Part shown: in pieces, positions 39,898 to 50,691 of the stretch
How the letters are laid out: each line of letters starts with the position of its first letter
Position numbering within the stretch: position 1 is the first letter of the stretch
DNA from: Dactylonectria macrodidyma
Lineage: Eukaryota; Ascomycota; Sordariomycetes; Hypocreales; Nectriaceae
Length of the DNA: 64,000 nt
Assembly (NCBI GenBank): GCA_020744425.1
Contig: JAGMUV010000037.1
Span: 467,290-531,289 of the forward strand
Direction: 5' to 3'
The notes under the pieces: model-generated
Seen by the model: the letters and a program-made list of their open reading frames with translations, nothing else
Told to the model about the DNA's origin: nothing
Database searches by the model: none
Program-made: the position numbers and the translations under genes

Positions 39898-42678
39898 CTA
39901 GGGGGGTCTCGTCATTTCACTTCAGCTCAACCCCCCGTGAGGGACGAACGGGGGGGTCGTTGACTAGCGAAAAAGTCGGCGACTGGCGAAATTTAGGTAC
40001 ATCAATCCACACCAAATTCTTGGTGTAGACGAGGTACCTTCATTATAGCGATTACATGGGGTAAGTTGCATCAGTATGTTCTAAACGAAAAGTCGGTGTG
40101 ATGTAAGTGACTGACCAAAGTGCCATTTTCATCATTTCTAGTCATCTATTTCGTCTTTTAGGACCAGGAATTCACCCTGACTAGTATGATTTACATCATC
40201 TGCGATAACCTCAACTCCATCAACCTCAAAAGTCAACGTCTTCCTTCCAAGAGCCCGTTCCTGTGCGTTGAAGATCGCAAAGTTGACCGCTTCTTGGACC
40301 ACCTCGGGGTCGTAGTCTCTCGGCCAAGATCCTGTTCCTTGCCATCTGTTGTCACCTATTCCTAGCTGTTGAAGCTGGCGATGAAGAGCATATTTCTGCG
40401 CAAGCCACTTACTCGAAGCAAGGTGAGAACGCCGGTCTGTTTTAGACCACCAGTTACTGCGTTGTAGCTGCAGCTTACATAGCGGCTTCCAGGCTCTTCT
40501 GGGGTTAGAATAGATATCTTCTAGCTTCAGAGCCGTGATGCTAGGCCTCACATGTGACCTGACATCACGTATCCAACGGCGTAAAAAGAGACCTTCATCT
40601 TGACTGTCTCTGCGTAAAATTCGCTTCTTCTCATCGGCCTGTGCAGCTTGTCGATTGTATTCATCCTTTGAGACTCGAAGCCTAGCATCACCGACACTAA
40701 TTGGGCCGTATTTTGCTACAAGCCCCGTCTGTGCTTGGAGGGCTGACCGTCTTGTAGCCTTATCTTTCAGACGGTGCAGCTCCTGAGTGGCGGTAATACC
40801 ATTCAGGGCCAGTGTGTTACTAGCACTGACTGCATGTTCAAATACACGCATGACTGACGGGGTCAACGGCACCCCTGATGTAATTGATGTGTGTATACGA
40901 AGCATCACATAATCCTGATATCTCTTAATAACCTTCATTCGTAGTGGTGGTGTGGTTGCCTCTCCCCAGTCATACGCTGCTAACGGCACCCTCTGAGGCG
41001 TTACAGGGGTTGTGAAGCTATTACCGCTATGCTGATGTGGTGTTGTGATTATTGATGAAGAGCCAACTTCCACATGACCTGGGAGACTCTCAGCAGAGAT
41101 ATCTGCTGTCAATGATGACAGCGGATCAGCGAGGTTATCTAGGACCTTAGCTGGGTTGTGAGGAAATAGGCCGCATTTCTCCCAAGCAGAGATAATCGTG
41201 TTCTTCCGGAAGGTCCGTTCTCGTATCTCTTGGAGGTGATATAGGAAGTCAGTCTTATTGAAGTCATTGGCGCCGTCAGCAATTTCCCTATAGAGGATAT
41301 GCTGATGCCACCGCTTATATGCGTTGAAAACACCAACATCAAGAGGCTGAAGATGATGTGTAAGATGTGGAGGCATAGGGAATAGCTCGATGTTGTGCTG
41401 ACTGCAAAAATAGAAGATTTCATTCGTAAAGTGGCTTTCACACCCATCCATAAGAAGCAGCCGCTTCTCTTCCGGGTTAGTAGGCCGTGTAAGTCGCTCG
41501 AAGTGCACAGCCCACTCAAGAGCTAGGATGTCATTAATATACCCCTTGCTGCTAGTCGTAATCGTAGTATCGTCACTAAGCCGATTTTGGACCCATTTGA
41601 CGGGAATGTTGACACCGGGTACGATAATAAACGGAGGAATGGAGTCACCAGCAGCTGATATTGACTCAACCGTAGTCACAGAGATAGTCGTATGTGCGTC
41701 AGTTAGAATGGGCTGTTCAACTTCTCGAAAAGTCCATATGAAGGTGCCTTTCTGGAGATATCCGATGATAAAGCCCGTCTCATCGAAGTTCCAGATATTC
41801 TCAGCTTTGATGTTATTTTCACGCACAAAGAGCTCAAAGCCGCGGAAGAAAGCCTCGATGTGGGCGCGGTCTTGCATCGCCTTACGCCTCACATCTCGGG
41901 TCATTGACTTCTTCACATAAAAGGTAGCTCTCCAACGCTTCATGAAGCGCTTGGCCCAGCTCTGTGATGCCCTATGAGGCTGGCCAGAGGCCTTCAGAAT
42001 AGCATTTGCGTTGTGTTGAAGAGATCGAAGTTGAATGTGGTGGCCCTGTGTGACCCGGCGATGCGCCCAACATAGTATTGCCGCCTCCTGTACGTCGGTT
42101 AAAAGAGTGTTGTTACCGCCATTTTGGGTGGCAGGCTTCGCTCCTTTAATACGGCCTAGGAGTCTATGATACGGGACCTTCAGGTCTCGCGATGCCGCGG
42201 CAGCAGATCGATAATAACCCTCTCGGAGGAGCTCCACTGCAGCAAGAGTGCGTTGCTCAAGATTCCCCTCATTATATCGCGAGAAGTCAGGCTTCCCGGT
42301 GTGAGGGTTGATCCATTTTTCCACTGCAGACTTTTGAGGCTCTGGGCTATAAGATGATGTATTCTGATCATGAATTGACGAAGAACTCATAATGTTGTGG
42401 TGGTTTGAAGTTATAGCGTTTTGGTGGATGCTACTAATTTGAGGATGTGGTGATGCGGGGTTGGTGTTGCAGATGTGTCACAGCGCGGGGTTGTGCATAC
42501 GCCTTGTATGTAAAAGAGTTATTCGATTAAACATTGGTACTTAATTTTACTAGGGCGCACACCTATTTTCTAGGTATCTTTCTTAGCTCGGTGAGTCGCC
42601 GAACTTTTGGCTAGTCAACGTACCCCCCGTGAGGGACGAACGGGGGGTTGAGCTGAAAAGAAATGACGAGACCCCCCT
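39898..42678 (-). mobile_element. Complete pogo/Fot-type transposon, 2781 bp, TA target duplication
   Basis: Both ends read inward CTAGGGGGGTCTCGTCATTT, followed after two mismatches by TTCAGCTCAACCCCCCGT, and TA flanks both sides (39896-39897 and 42679-42680) as expected for Tc1-mariner elements. One intact transposase ORF lies inside. Each end also carries a GC hairpin (39931-39955 and 42623-42647). Confidence 0.9.
40138..42390 (-). CDS. pogo/Fot transposase (750 aa), apparently intact
   Basis: N-terminal helix-turn-helix segments (LAAVELLREGYYRSAAAASR and a CENP-B-like RASQSWAKRFMKRW) are followed by the DDE_1 catalytic core: IWNFDETGFIIG (first Asp), RLLLMDGCESHFTNE (second Asp) and HHLQPLDVGVFNAYKRW (third Asp), i.e. 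a DDD triad usual for this branch. The C-terminal region is basic with a coiled-coil-like helix (YNRQAAQADEKKRILRRDS) and an acidic end. No stop or frameshift, so the element may be autonomous. It would cut and rejoin DNA at TA sites in the nucleus. Confidence 0.9.
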   Translation of the reverse strand: MSSSSIHDQNTSSYSPEPQKSAVEKWINPHTGKPDFSRYNEGNLEQRTLAAVELLREGYYRSAAAASRDLKVPYHRLLGRIKGAKPATQNGGNNTLLTDVQEAAILCWAHRRVTQGHHIQLRSLQHNANAILKASGQPHRASQSWAKRFMKRWRATFYVKKSMTRDVRRKAMQDRAHIEAFFRGFELFVRENNIKAENIWNFDETGFIIGYLQKGTFIWTFREVEQPILTDAHTTISVTTVESISAAGDSIPPFIIVPGVNIPVKWVQNRLSDDTTITTSSKGYINDILALEWAVHFERLTRPTNPEEKRLLLMDGCESHFTNEIFYFCSQHNIELFPMPPHLTHHLQPLDVGVFNAYKRWHQHILYREIADGANDFNKTDFLYHLQEIRERTFRKNTIISAWEKCGLFPHNPAKVLDNLADPLSSLTADISAESLPGHVEVGSSSIITTPHQHSGNSFTTPVTPQRVPLAAYDWGEATTPPLRMKVIKRYQDYVMLRIHTSITSGVPLTPSVMRVFEHAVSASNTLALNGITATQELHRLKDKATRRSALQAQTGLVAKYGPISVGDARLRVSKDEYNRQAAQADEKKRILRRDSQDEGLFLRRWIRDVRSHVRPSITALKLEDIYSNPRRAWKPLCKLQLQRSNWWSKTDRRSHLASSKWLAQKYALHRQLQQLGIGDNRWQGTGSWPRDYDPEVVQEAVNFAIFNAQERALGRKTLTFEVDGVEVIADDVNHTSQGEFLVLKDEIDD

Positions 42679-42964
42679 AGTAGCTTAGCTGCTTAGGTCT
42701 AGCTAGTTTGATTGGTCTTCGTAATCCTGAGACTCCGGCCCGGCCGGGTCTCTCGTAACCCGGTCGGAGCTCTCGGATCCGGCCGGTTGCGCTTAGCCCG
42801 TGTTCCATAACTCCCTCAGCCACTTGCTAGCTGAAAGCTAGCTCTGGCAAACCTGCGACGTAGCTGCGACCTTGTGGCTGTTAGGCGCGGCCGCCACTGT
42901 GTGACAGTGGATTTCTGCAGTTAGTGCCCCATAGACCCTTCTTGTGGCTTTTGGCCTCTGACAG
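42679..42964 (+). repeat. ~285-bp dispersed repeat, copy 2
   Basis: Direct copy of 20997-21280. It begins at the TA flanking the pogo element and ends CTCTGACAG, immediately before a GTATGG that looks like the donor of the P450 intron. The pogo's left flank (before 39898) does not resemble the sequence preceding copy 1, so this is not a simple insertion into an intact repeat. Confidence 0.75.
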
Positions 42965-43038
42965 GTATGGTCATCTTCTTTGAAACCTTTGCTTCGATTG
43001 CCACTGTCTAATACGCCAGCCCTGAGAGTTATCCTTCA

Positions 43039-44084
43039 CAGATGGCCTGGAACGTATGGAGGAGAACATCAGGGCGCTCCTGGTCACTCAGTTCGGCGAC
43101 TTTGGGAAGGGAGACCAGTTCCGCGACGCCTGGGATGACTTCCTCGGGGATAGCATATTCACCCAAGACGGGCCTCGGTGGCGCGACAGCCGACAGCTCA
43201 CCCGGCACTACTTTGTGGCGGCGAAGGCGTTGACATTCCTGATGCATTCTTCCGCTACACGCTCGACGTGACCACGAGTATGCTCTTGGGCAACGATGCC
43301 GAGTCGTTAGGGTGGGAAGCTTTCGTCAGTACCCACCCACCCCCGCCAGGCGAGCCCGGGGCGCGTCGCCGACAAGGGAGATCAAGACGGCGAGCAGTTC
43401 AGCTTCCTCGACGCATTGGCCAGCCATACCAGAGACCGCAAGGCGATTCGGGACCAGATCGTCTCCGTTTTGCTAGCCGGCCGCGACACGACAGCATCCA
43501 CACTCTCGTGGGCCATGTATGAGCTCAGCCGCCGACCAGAGGTGGTGCGACGACTGAGGGCGGAGATTCTGGAGACGCTGCCTGCCGGCGGCCAATCTAC
43601 GTACGCGCAGCTGAAGAGCATGTCGTGCTTGGAAGCCATCATAAACGAGGCTCTTCGCCTCTATCCTGCCGTTCCCTGCAACGTCCGGGTGGCGCTGAGT
43701 GACACGGCACTGCCGCGGGGAGGCGGCAAGCACGGCGATGAGCCTCTGGGCGTGCCGGCTGGAACGCGGGTGGCCTATTCGACGCTGGTCATGCAGCGGC
43801 GTCGAGATCTGTGCCCCGACGCCGAAGAGTTCAGGCCTGAGCGGTGGGAGCACTGGCGCCCAAAGTCACACGAGTTCATCCCCTTCAACTCGGGGCCGAG
43901 ACTGTGCATCGGTCGGCGTTTTGCTCTGGTGCAGATGGCATACGTGCTGTGTCGCATCTTTCAGCATTACGAGACGGCCACCAGTGTCTCTAGGGCAGAC
44001 GACACCGAGGATCACCTGTTGAGGGCGGACATTGTCCTCTCGCCCGGCCAGGAGGTCCGAGTCCTATTCGGCAATGGGGAATGA
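43039..44084 (+). pseudogene. Cytochrome P450, 5'-truncated and frameshifted
   Basis: Reading begins after an intron-like GTATGG...TTCACAG with DGLERMEENIRALLVTQFGD and FTQDGPRWRDSRQLTR. The frame changes near 43210-43262 to FFRYTLDVTTSMLLG, and again around 43350-43400, then runs cleanly to 44084. The last part has the I-helix AGRDTT, the ExxR motif NEALRLYP, the FRPERW (PERF) motif and the haem loop FNSGPRLCIGRRFALVQ. All exons before the substrate-recognition part are gone, replaced by the 285-bp repeat. The pattern resembles fungal CYP52/CYP539-type fatty-acid or alkane hydroxylases, but the subfamily is uncertain. Not functional. Confidence 0.85.
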
Positions 44085-44599
44085 TGCACGGCTCTCACAA
44101 GCCGGTATGAAGCATCGCTGTGCGGATCATGACAGTGCTGACACGTTGCGTTGGACGTCTTGGACAGCGTTGGGTAGTGTTAGATTGTTCAGGAATAAAG
44201 TGTAGCCTATCGCAAGACAGGCACAGTGGCTACGCGTGGCTGAACGAGGGAAGGAGAGATACTAAGTAGTACAGTCTATTACTGAGCACCGTTCCTTCAA
44301 TGGCCACTCTTGCACGCATGCGTGCCGTCTTCACTCATCCCGGCACTAAAGGCGACCTCCAGCAGAAGGGTGCCTGTGACCTCTTTACTTCCTTTATGTC
44401 GTTCGCATGTGTCATTTATATGTACGTCGCTACCCCTGCATCTTGAGAAGGATGAATAAAGATTCAGGATAGCCACCCGCTACATTGCTATTGCATTACC
44501 AACACCATCGCTAGGAACTTCACCAACGCCAGAACCATCGCCATACCATCGCCAAAACCAACCCCAGAACCATCTCGGCATTGACGCACAGTCTTCATA

Positions 44600-45494
44600 A
44601 TGTCCACTTCCACGAACAGCGGCCCTCCTTCTCGCCCAGCAGACCTCGTCGTCTACAACGACGGCCCGCCCGAGTTGACGTACAGACTCCCTCACACTAG
44701 AGAACCGTATGGCGGAATCGTGGCGCTGGCTCGCAGGGGGGGCCCCGTCCTCGTCCAGCACAACCGTACCGGGGAACTGGTCCTTGCGCGGAGGACATTT
44801 CTGAGAGACTACGGGACCCTGGCTAGAGTTTCGCATCCTCACCTGGCCCGAATCTGCTGCGTCTTTGACCTGGCGCCGCAGAGCATCCTCATTCAGGAGC
44901 CCATCATCTTGAGCTTGTTTGAACTAGTGCCGCTGTCTGAGGTGGAACTCGCTAGCGGACTAAGCCAGGTAGGAGAGCAGACACACGACTACCGGGCTAC
45001 ATGTACGGCGGCTGACTTCGGAGACAGCTAGTAAGCGCGTTCCGGTACCTTGCAGCTGAGTGCCCCCCCTTCACCGTTGACGGCATTAGAGTCTGCCTTC
45101 AGGGCGTGGTCAAGGTGGTCTTGGATGTCAGGTTCGAGGACGGGCCCGCGCCGATCACAACACCTTGCTACTGGAGCGAGGTGTACCGCATCACAGCATC
45201 AGGACTAAAACCAGCCGAGCTGTCCTATCTGGGGCATGAGTTTTTCAGGGACACCGCACGAGAAGGGATCCCTCAAGTCGAGGTACGATTCTCGCTCCGT
45301 TTCTGGATTTCTGTCTTCTTTTTTTCCCCTAGTTCTCCCCCAACTCACAGCTGATACATCACTAGCACCGGTTTCTTTCCCAGAATTCGCTTGGGCCGCC
45401 CGGGATGAGATGGGCCGCAGTGCGGGCTGCTTCTCTCATTTTGACCAGACTGAGACCCTGCAATGGCCTTGAGAGGAGGAGGAGAAGCATCTAG
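44600..45494 (+). CDS. Protein with degenerate protein-kinase-like pattern (244 aa)
   Basis: Three exons (44600-44968, 45028-45282, 45384-45494) give 245 codons with no break. ELVLARRTFL (position of the kinase Lys replaced by Arg-Arg), YGTLARVSHPHLARI, ILIQEPIILSLFELVPL (hinge-like) and SQLVSAFRYLA resemble the N-lobe to helix E of a protein kinase, and GVVKVVLD sits where the metal-binding loop would be. No HRD or DFG motif is present, so this is at best a pseudokinase. The last exon (NSLGPPGMRWAAVRAASLIL) was chosen by phase. Function unknown. Confidence 0.5.
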
Positions 45495-46819
45495 GTCTCC
45501 ACCGTCTATCTTAGTATAGCTGTTATGTTGCGTACTGCGTGAGGGGGTCTCCACGAGGGTTAGACCTTATCGTGAATTGAGCCCGGGTATGGTTACTGAC
45601 AAACAGGCCAGCTGCATATACTAGCGCACTTAAGGAGATAGCATGACACGTCTCATACACGTTACAGATCCGCTTAATTCGCAGATGTGAACGACGAACT
45701 CAAATGTTTGATTTTTCTTATTATGCATCTCCCCCTTTCCTTTCTACATGTCTTCCTCGTGAGTTAATTACATGTTACCGACTGGCATTCTCGGCCTCCT
45801 GAACAAATGCGCTTCAGAAGCGTTCTTCTGCGCCTATTGCCGCCTGTGTCTATTGAAGAAACGCAACATGCCAGAGTCGAGTTTGCCAATCTGACGGCAA
45901 GCGGTTGATGGCTCTTCGATGACTCGCCGCTTGCGAATCATGAATTGTACCTTCTGCGTTGCTGATGCTACAGATTCTACTTGTGTTCCGCTATTTCAAC
46001 GCCTCTGAGGATTGCAAGCCGTTCGGTCGATCCGCCAGCAGCGTTAGGATTGCGTGTGAAAGAAGCAGCTCGCTCTTGATGGTGCGGACAGAAAAGTAGG
46101 AAGCCTTAGGATTGCGTAATGCTCAACTGTGAGGCGGAGCGAAATGGCCTTAGTCGCTACTTGAGGAGCCGTCGCGGAGGTCGGACAGCCCGACCGCATC
46201 GAGTTCGAACCGTACAACCGCCTCGTAGAACCCTTGTTGAAGCTGTGGTAGGTTTTTGGGGGGATTTTCTATTGGCAGGTCCTCTCCTTTGACCCTTCTG
46301 CAGCTTGTATTGCCGATGGGGTACTTGAGCGTCCGCTGCTGTGCGTGGTTCGCCTCCTCCCTGACTGACTGCTGTCGTCATCCAGCGATCCCCGCTGGTC
46401 GACGTCTCTACACACCGCAGCTTATGCCAGTAGTATGCAAGAATCTGACCCAGGAAGAACCAAATAAGCAGGTGAATCTCCATGTCGCGCCACTGCATGA
46501 TCGAAAAGATGTAAGGGACATGAATTGGATAGGGAGATGACGTTTTAAAGCTGTCTGCGGCGTGATCCAGCGCTACAGGTGTTCACGGTGTTGTAAAAGC
46601 TATCCTTAGCCAACGTAAGTGTCTCGAGGGTAAAATGCTAGACCAAGAGCTTGTAAATGCTCGCTCAGGATTGTTGTGACAAAGTGACTCGTGTAGCTGT
46701 CACACTGAAACCATGACAACTCCCGAGTGGGGGGCGTTTGCGCCGCATTACGGCAGAGCTACGGGGCTCTCACACTTTTTCCGTGTAGCTGTTTGATTGA
46801 GCTACATAATGTCCGTAAG
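45495..46819. other. No supported gene (about 1.3 kb)
   Basis: Short frames on both strands. A minus-strand frame at 46157-46498 opens MEIHLLIWFFLGQILAYYW, membrane-like, but nothing supports it as a gene. Confidence 0.4.
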
Positions 46820-47186
46820 ATAGTCAAACTTTGTTACGGAAGCGCACACGCTGTCATGGTGATCGTTTCGCCATATGTAGAAGGATTGAGACCTGTTCGT
46901 TTGGACTGTTTCATTTGGCCCGTGAGGTTGGCATGCTCGGCGAGGTCATGTTCAACGGGCTGGATGGGTCTGACCTACTTTGACGTGTCCGCCATCGTCA
47001 ACCTGAAGACAGGGACAACGTAAAGCAGATGTGGCCTGCCAAGTCATTGGTCCGGTGTCTGGGTGCCAGGTGTTCCCGTGTGGCAACGTCTACTATAAGG
47101 CGAACGACGTTCAGACCAAAACCACAAAGGAGGTACATCTAGTCACGACGCTGGGCAGTGTGTCTGCGCACCGGAAGGGTACTTGA
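46820..47186 (+). pseudogene. Decayed small secreted protein of the 'DNase1 protein' family
   Basis: Family blocks are split over three frames: GMLGEVMFNGLDG, then LTYFDVSAIVN, then EDRDNVKQMWPAKS, and finally SGCQVFPCGNVYYKANDVQT followed by KTTKEVHLVTTLGS to TGA 47184-47186. In intact relatives (fungal extracellular proteins labelled DNase1 protein) these are one continuous C-terminal half with the two Cys of SGCQxFPC. At least three frameshifts have accumulated. The signal peptide and N-terminal half are not recognisable. The label does not prove nuclease activity in the family. Confidence 0.6.
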
Positions 47187-47320
47187 ATCCGTTCCTTCCC
47201 TAGACTGGGTAAGAGACAAGCTTGCTGGGTGAGACAGACGGAGAGATAGAGTGAACTGAAATTAAGTCGAGAATAAAAGAAAGTTTAACTATTCGAAGGC
47301 GAATATGTTTGGCTCATTTT

Positions 47321-47689
47321 TCAGCTTTTCCACTTCTGCTCTCTTCCTAGAAATAGGCCCCCGCAATCTTCACTATACGAGTCACAAAATCTAATACCAA
47401 TGAACTCTCCCATTTTGCGCAGTTTTTCTTCCATCGGCATGTCGGGGTCCCAATTTCGTATTGGATAAGGGTAGAGATTGGTAAATGAGTTAGGCGTTTT
47501 TTGGTGATAAAATTCAGCGATAGACTCGAGCTGCTCGTTTGTGAGAAGCCAAAATTGAAGTAGGGTAGATGGGAATGCGGGGTGGACAGTTCCATATTCC
47601 ACCTCGACTAAAGGGGCGAGCGGTGAAGCCATCTGCCGTAGTTTATCTGCCAGTGCATGGTTTTCGTAAATTGAATGATATTTATTCAT
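47321..47689 (-). CDS. Hypothetical fungal protein (122 aa)
   Basis: The intact frame starts MNKYHSIYENHALADKLRQM and has LPxTLLQFWLLTNEQLESIAEFYHQ-type helices, then YPIRNWDPDMPMEEKLRKMG and GIRFCDS. The AEFYHQKTP and MPMEEKLRKMGEFIGIR segments resemble a small uncharacterised family of filamentous fungi. No signal peptide and no domain name that I can give with confidence. It lies downstream of, and opposite to, the DNase1-family relic. Confidence 0.5.
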   Translation of the reverse strand: MNKYHSIYENHALADKLRQMASPLAPLVEVEYGTVHPAFPSTLLQFWLLTNEQLESIAEFYHQKTPNSFTNLYPYPIRNWDPDMPMEEKLRKMGEFIGIRFCDSYSEDCGGLFLGREQKWKS

Positions 47690-48276
47690 TGAAAAGTGAC
47701 ACCATTAACAGAGCCAGCTGCCTGGAGAGTATTTGCACTCCTGAGGTCATTTTAAACCCTGAGGCCCGTGTATGCTGTTATAGGTAAGTAGACCATTAAC
47801 GAAGGGATGGTAATACAATTCTTTACTAGCAATTCGTTAACGAAAGCCAAGGCTGTTTTTGTCATGCTATATTCGTGGCTCCTAAGTATAGCCAGCAGCC
47901 AAAAGTCTCGTCACTACCTGACCATCACATTTAGTCATCTCGAAAATTAATAGAAACCGGAGTTCTGTCATTAGTTACGTGAACGCTCTAACTTCAAATC
48001 AACATACCTTCACCAATTCTTCACTTTCTAACAGCCAGGCTGAATACCAGTCACGCCAAATCTTTATTATTTTATCTTCACGTTTTAGACGGTTTAAAGC
48101 CTTACATATGCACTTTCAATAGTGTCAAATGCGTCCTTGCTCATCATTAAACACAAGCATAGCTCCATACGACGATCAATGATAGTATTCTCGAGCTCAG
48201 TACCTAGCTAGGTCTAAAGACATCGCTCGCTCTGACAGTCAAAATCTTGCCGTCTATTGACGTTATCGTGGGTATG

Positions 48277-49493
48277 TCACTTCCCTGCAATGTCCGGCGT
48301 CTGGCAGATACACTCGTGTGCATCTTCTCGGCAAATTACGCTGCCTTGCCCTTCCCTGATTTCTATTCCGACTTCTACTCCGAATTCGTTGGTGACCCAA
48401 ATGACTCCGTCGTTAGGGAAGAACGGCGGATTGGGGCGCGGTAAACCGGGAATGCCCTTTGGACGATTTCTGTTGCGTAGTAGTCTCAGGCCTCTGACGA
48501 TGAAAGGGTAGATTATGGGCATGTTGACCGTCACAATGGCCGCGAACGCTTCTCGCACCGCCCAACGCTCGGCCTGCTCAATGCCGATAGACGAGCTCTA
48601 CATGAATGTTAGCGAAACTTTTTCTCTACTGGAAACTAATCAACAAGTATCAGATGCCAAGCAGCTAGCGCCAGGAATGCTTCACTGTGCGCTAGCTACC
48701 AGGCATGAGACACCAAGCGCACCTACCGTCATTGCGAGCACGCATCGAAGAATCCCCGCCGTCATGACGAAAGCACCACATACAGAAACCGTAATAAGTT
48801 CTAGCTTCTTGAGCAGAGACAGCCGCATGTGTGGGAGCATCAGCACTATAATAGATAGCAGGTAAGCGTTGGTGAGCTCGTCAAGAACTGTCGTCACAAG
48901 AAGATCGATCTTAGCTACAGCCGGTTGGCAGCTATTTCCAGGATCTGGGCTGATCTGCCAGTTTCTGCTCAGCGGCCGACAGCTTAGCATGATAGATAGG
49001 AATGTGGCGATCCAAGTGACGTATAATAACGCGAACCCGGCGTAGATAGGCTCTCTGCAAGCCCCCAAATTCCTTGCCAACCGCGAGCAGAAAGAGCACA
49101 TGGCTGCCTTTAGCGTCCAGAGCAGAGAGACATGAACGACCCATCCTGCGAGGTAGATTTGGGAGCCGAGAACTCGCAGCGTGTGTTCCTCGCCGCTTGC
49201 ACCAAGCCGCGCCCTTTCCGCATCTGACATGCCGTGATTGGCCAGGCCGCCCAGGTGAGACCTCGCTGCATGGGCAAGAGCTATTTCGACGAGGTATAGA
49301 GGCTGCGGTCAAGATGTCAGCATTGGGTCCAGTTCGAAATGGAGATGCTGCTGACCACGGCCAAAGCTGTGAAGTAATCGTCTAACGCAAGCTTCTTGCC
49401 ATAGACGGTCTCGAGTCGCACGCAAATTCGGATTCCGAGAACACTGAGTCCGATGCTCAGGAGTATGAAGATTTCGATGGCGAAGTTGGACAT
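48277..49493 (-). CDS. Fungal rhodopsin-family integral membrane protein, second copy
   Basis: Exons 49493-49356, 49302-48727 and 48597-48277 sum to 345 codons with no frame break. The protein opens MSNFAIEIFILLSIGLSVLG, has LALDDYFTALAVV, SLLWTLKAAMCSFCSRLARN, a loop CRPLSRNWQI ... CQP, then ELTNAYLLSIIVLMLPHMRL and EQAERWAVREAFAAIVTVNM, the same order as the family member at 5.1-6.5 kb but clearly a different gene. About seven helices are expected. The donor of intron 1 (GTCAGC) is weak, so that boundary is provisional. The C-terminal tail (RPNPPFFPNDGVIWVTNEFG) is short. Ligand unknown. Confidence 0.7.
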
Positions 49494-50691
49494 GCTTTCG
49501 ACGGAGCTGGTTGCTGGATGCTGGGTAGCCCGGGTGTCGTTCCAAGGCGGGAGGCCTGGGGCTTTTCATGCCGCATAGGATGACCACATTGAAGCGTGCC
49601 CGGAGGGAAGGCTGCACCTCAAGAGATCGTACTGAGGATCCTGGAGCTCCTATGACCGGCACGTTCTAGCTCAGGAAACACCCCATGGTAGCGTCGGCGG
49701 CTAAAGTGTGTACAAGATTGGACATGTCCATTCGCGAGCAATACTAGAGGCGACGTAGGCGACGCATGGTCGGCGGGGTCGACATCTAGAGGCGTAGGAA
49801 CATTGGACTGCGCCCAGAGCCAGAGTCGAGGGACAGGCGCCCAATCATCTGTTATGGGAATGTTTATTTGAGACTGTCGTGCGTCGTTGGTCATCTGTCT
49901 TTTAGTGTCGCCTACATCGCTACTCGGTGTCCTCGTCTGTTAACCGTGCTGTTCCGTGTCGAGAGCTAGCTTGGATGGAGAGAGTTGTTGCTTAGGAAGG
50001 AAACAACGCCTGAAGCGACTTTTGTTGTTATGCATAACATTTCCCTATGCTATATTTAGGAACGTATTTATCGTAAGCATCTCAGTGTCGCAACCTCCGC
50101 TAAGTTTGAAGTCGCTAGAGGGGGCAAAGTAACTTACCTAGTAGAAACATACTAAAACGTGTGTTGCGCGGGGAAGGCAAATGAGACAAAAAGCCTACGC
50201 AGAATAACTTAGCAACAAGACATCGTGACACAGCCTATGCGATTCTTCGTACCGTTACCCAAAAAAACTTCCGTCCACGTCATGGTTTTGAGGGGGTTCG
50301 TATGCTGAAGCATGCTAGCGCAAGTCACATACCTACGACGCGAGGTTTTGAACGGAGACACCCATTGACTGGAGTCTAGTCTTTGCATCTGAGTCAAGGT
50401 AGCAAAGAGCTAAAATGGGAAGGATTTTACACAGATGCCAGATAGTACTCTATTACTTCTTTGAGCTTTGGTACAGCTGGCGTATGTTATCATCATAGTA
50501 TCAGAGCAGTTACGCCAATAGTATCAGAAGATCACCTTTAATAGAACGATTCGGGGAACGCTTAGACGCCGAACCCCCACTATCACGTCACACCACAAGA
50601 GAAAAGAGAATTTCATCGTCGCTGAAAGTCGATTCGAGGACCAATAACCCCTGACGAATCCGAACCTATCTCTATAAGAAATGGCAACAAC
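49494..50691. other. No firmly supported gene (about 1.2 kb)
   Basis: A minus-strand frame at 49619-49894 (MTNDARQSQINIPITDDWAP) could be an upstream exon or unrelated; it has no recognisable motif. The rest is non-coding as far as I can see. Confidence 0.35.

Noticed and set aside
20997..42964. The 285-bp repeats as LTRs of one 21.7-kb retroelement
   Set aside because: No gag, protease, reverse transcriptase or integrase frame lies between them, and the interval holds unrelated genes.
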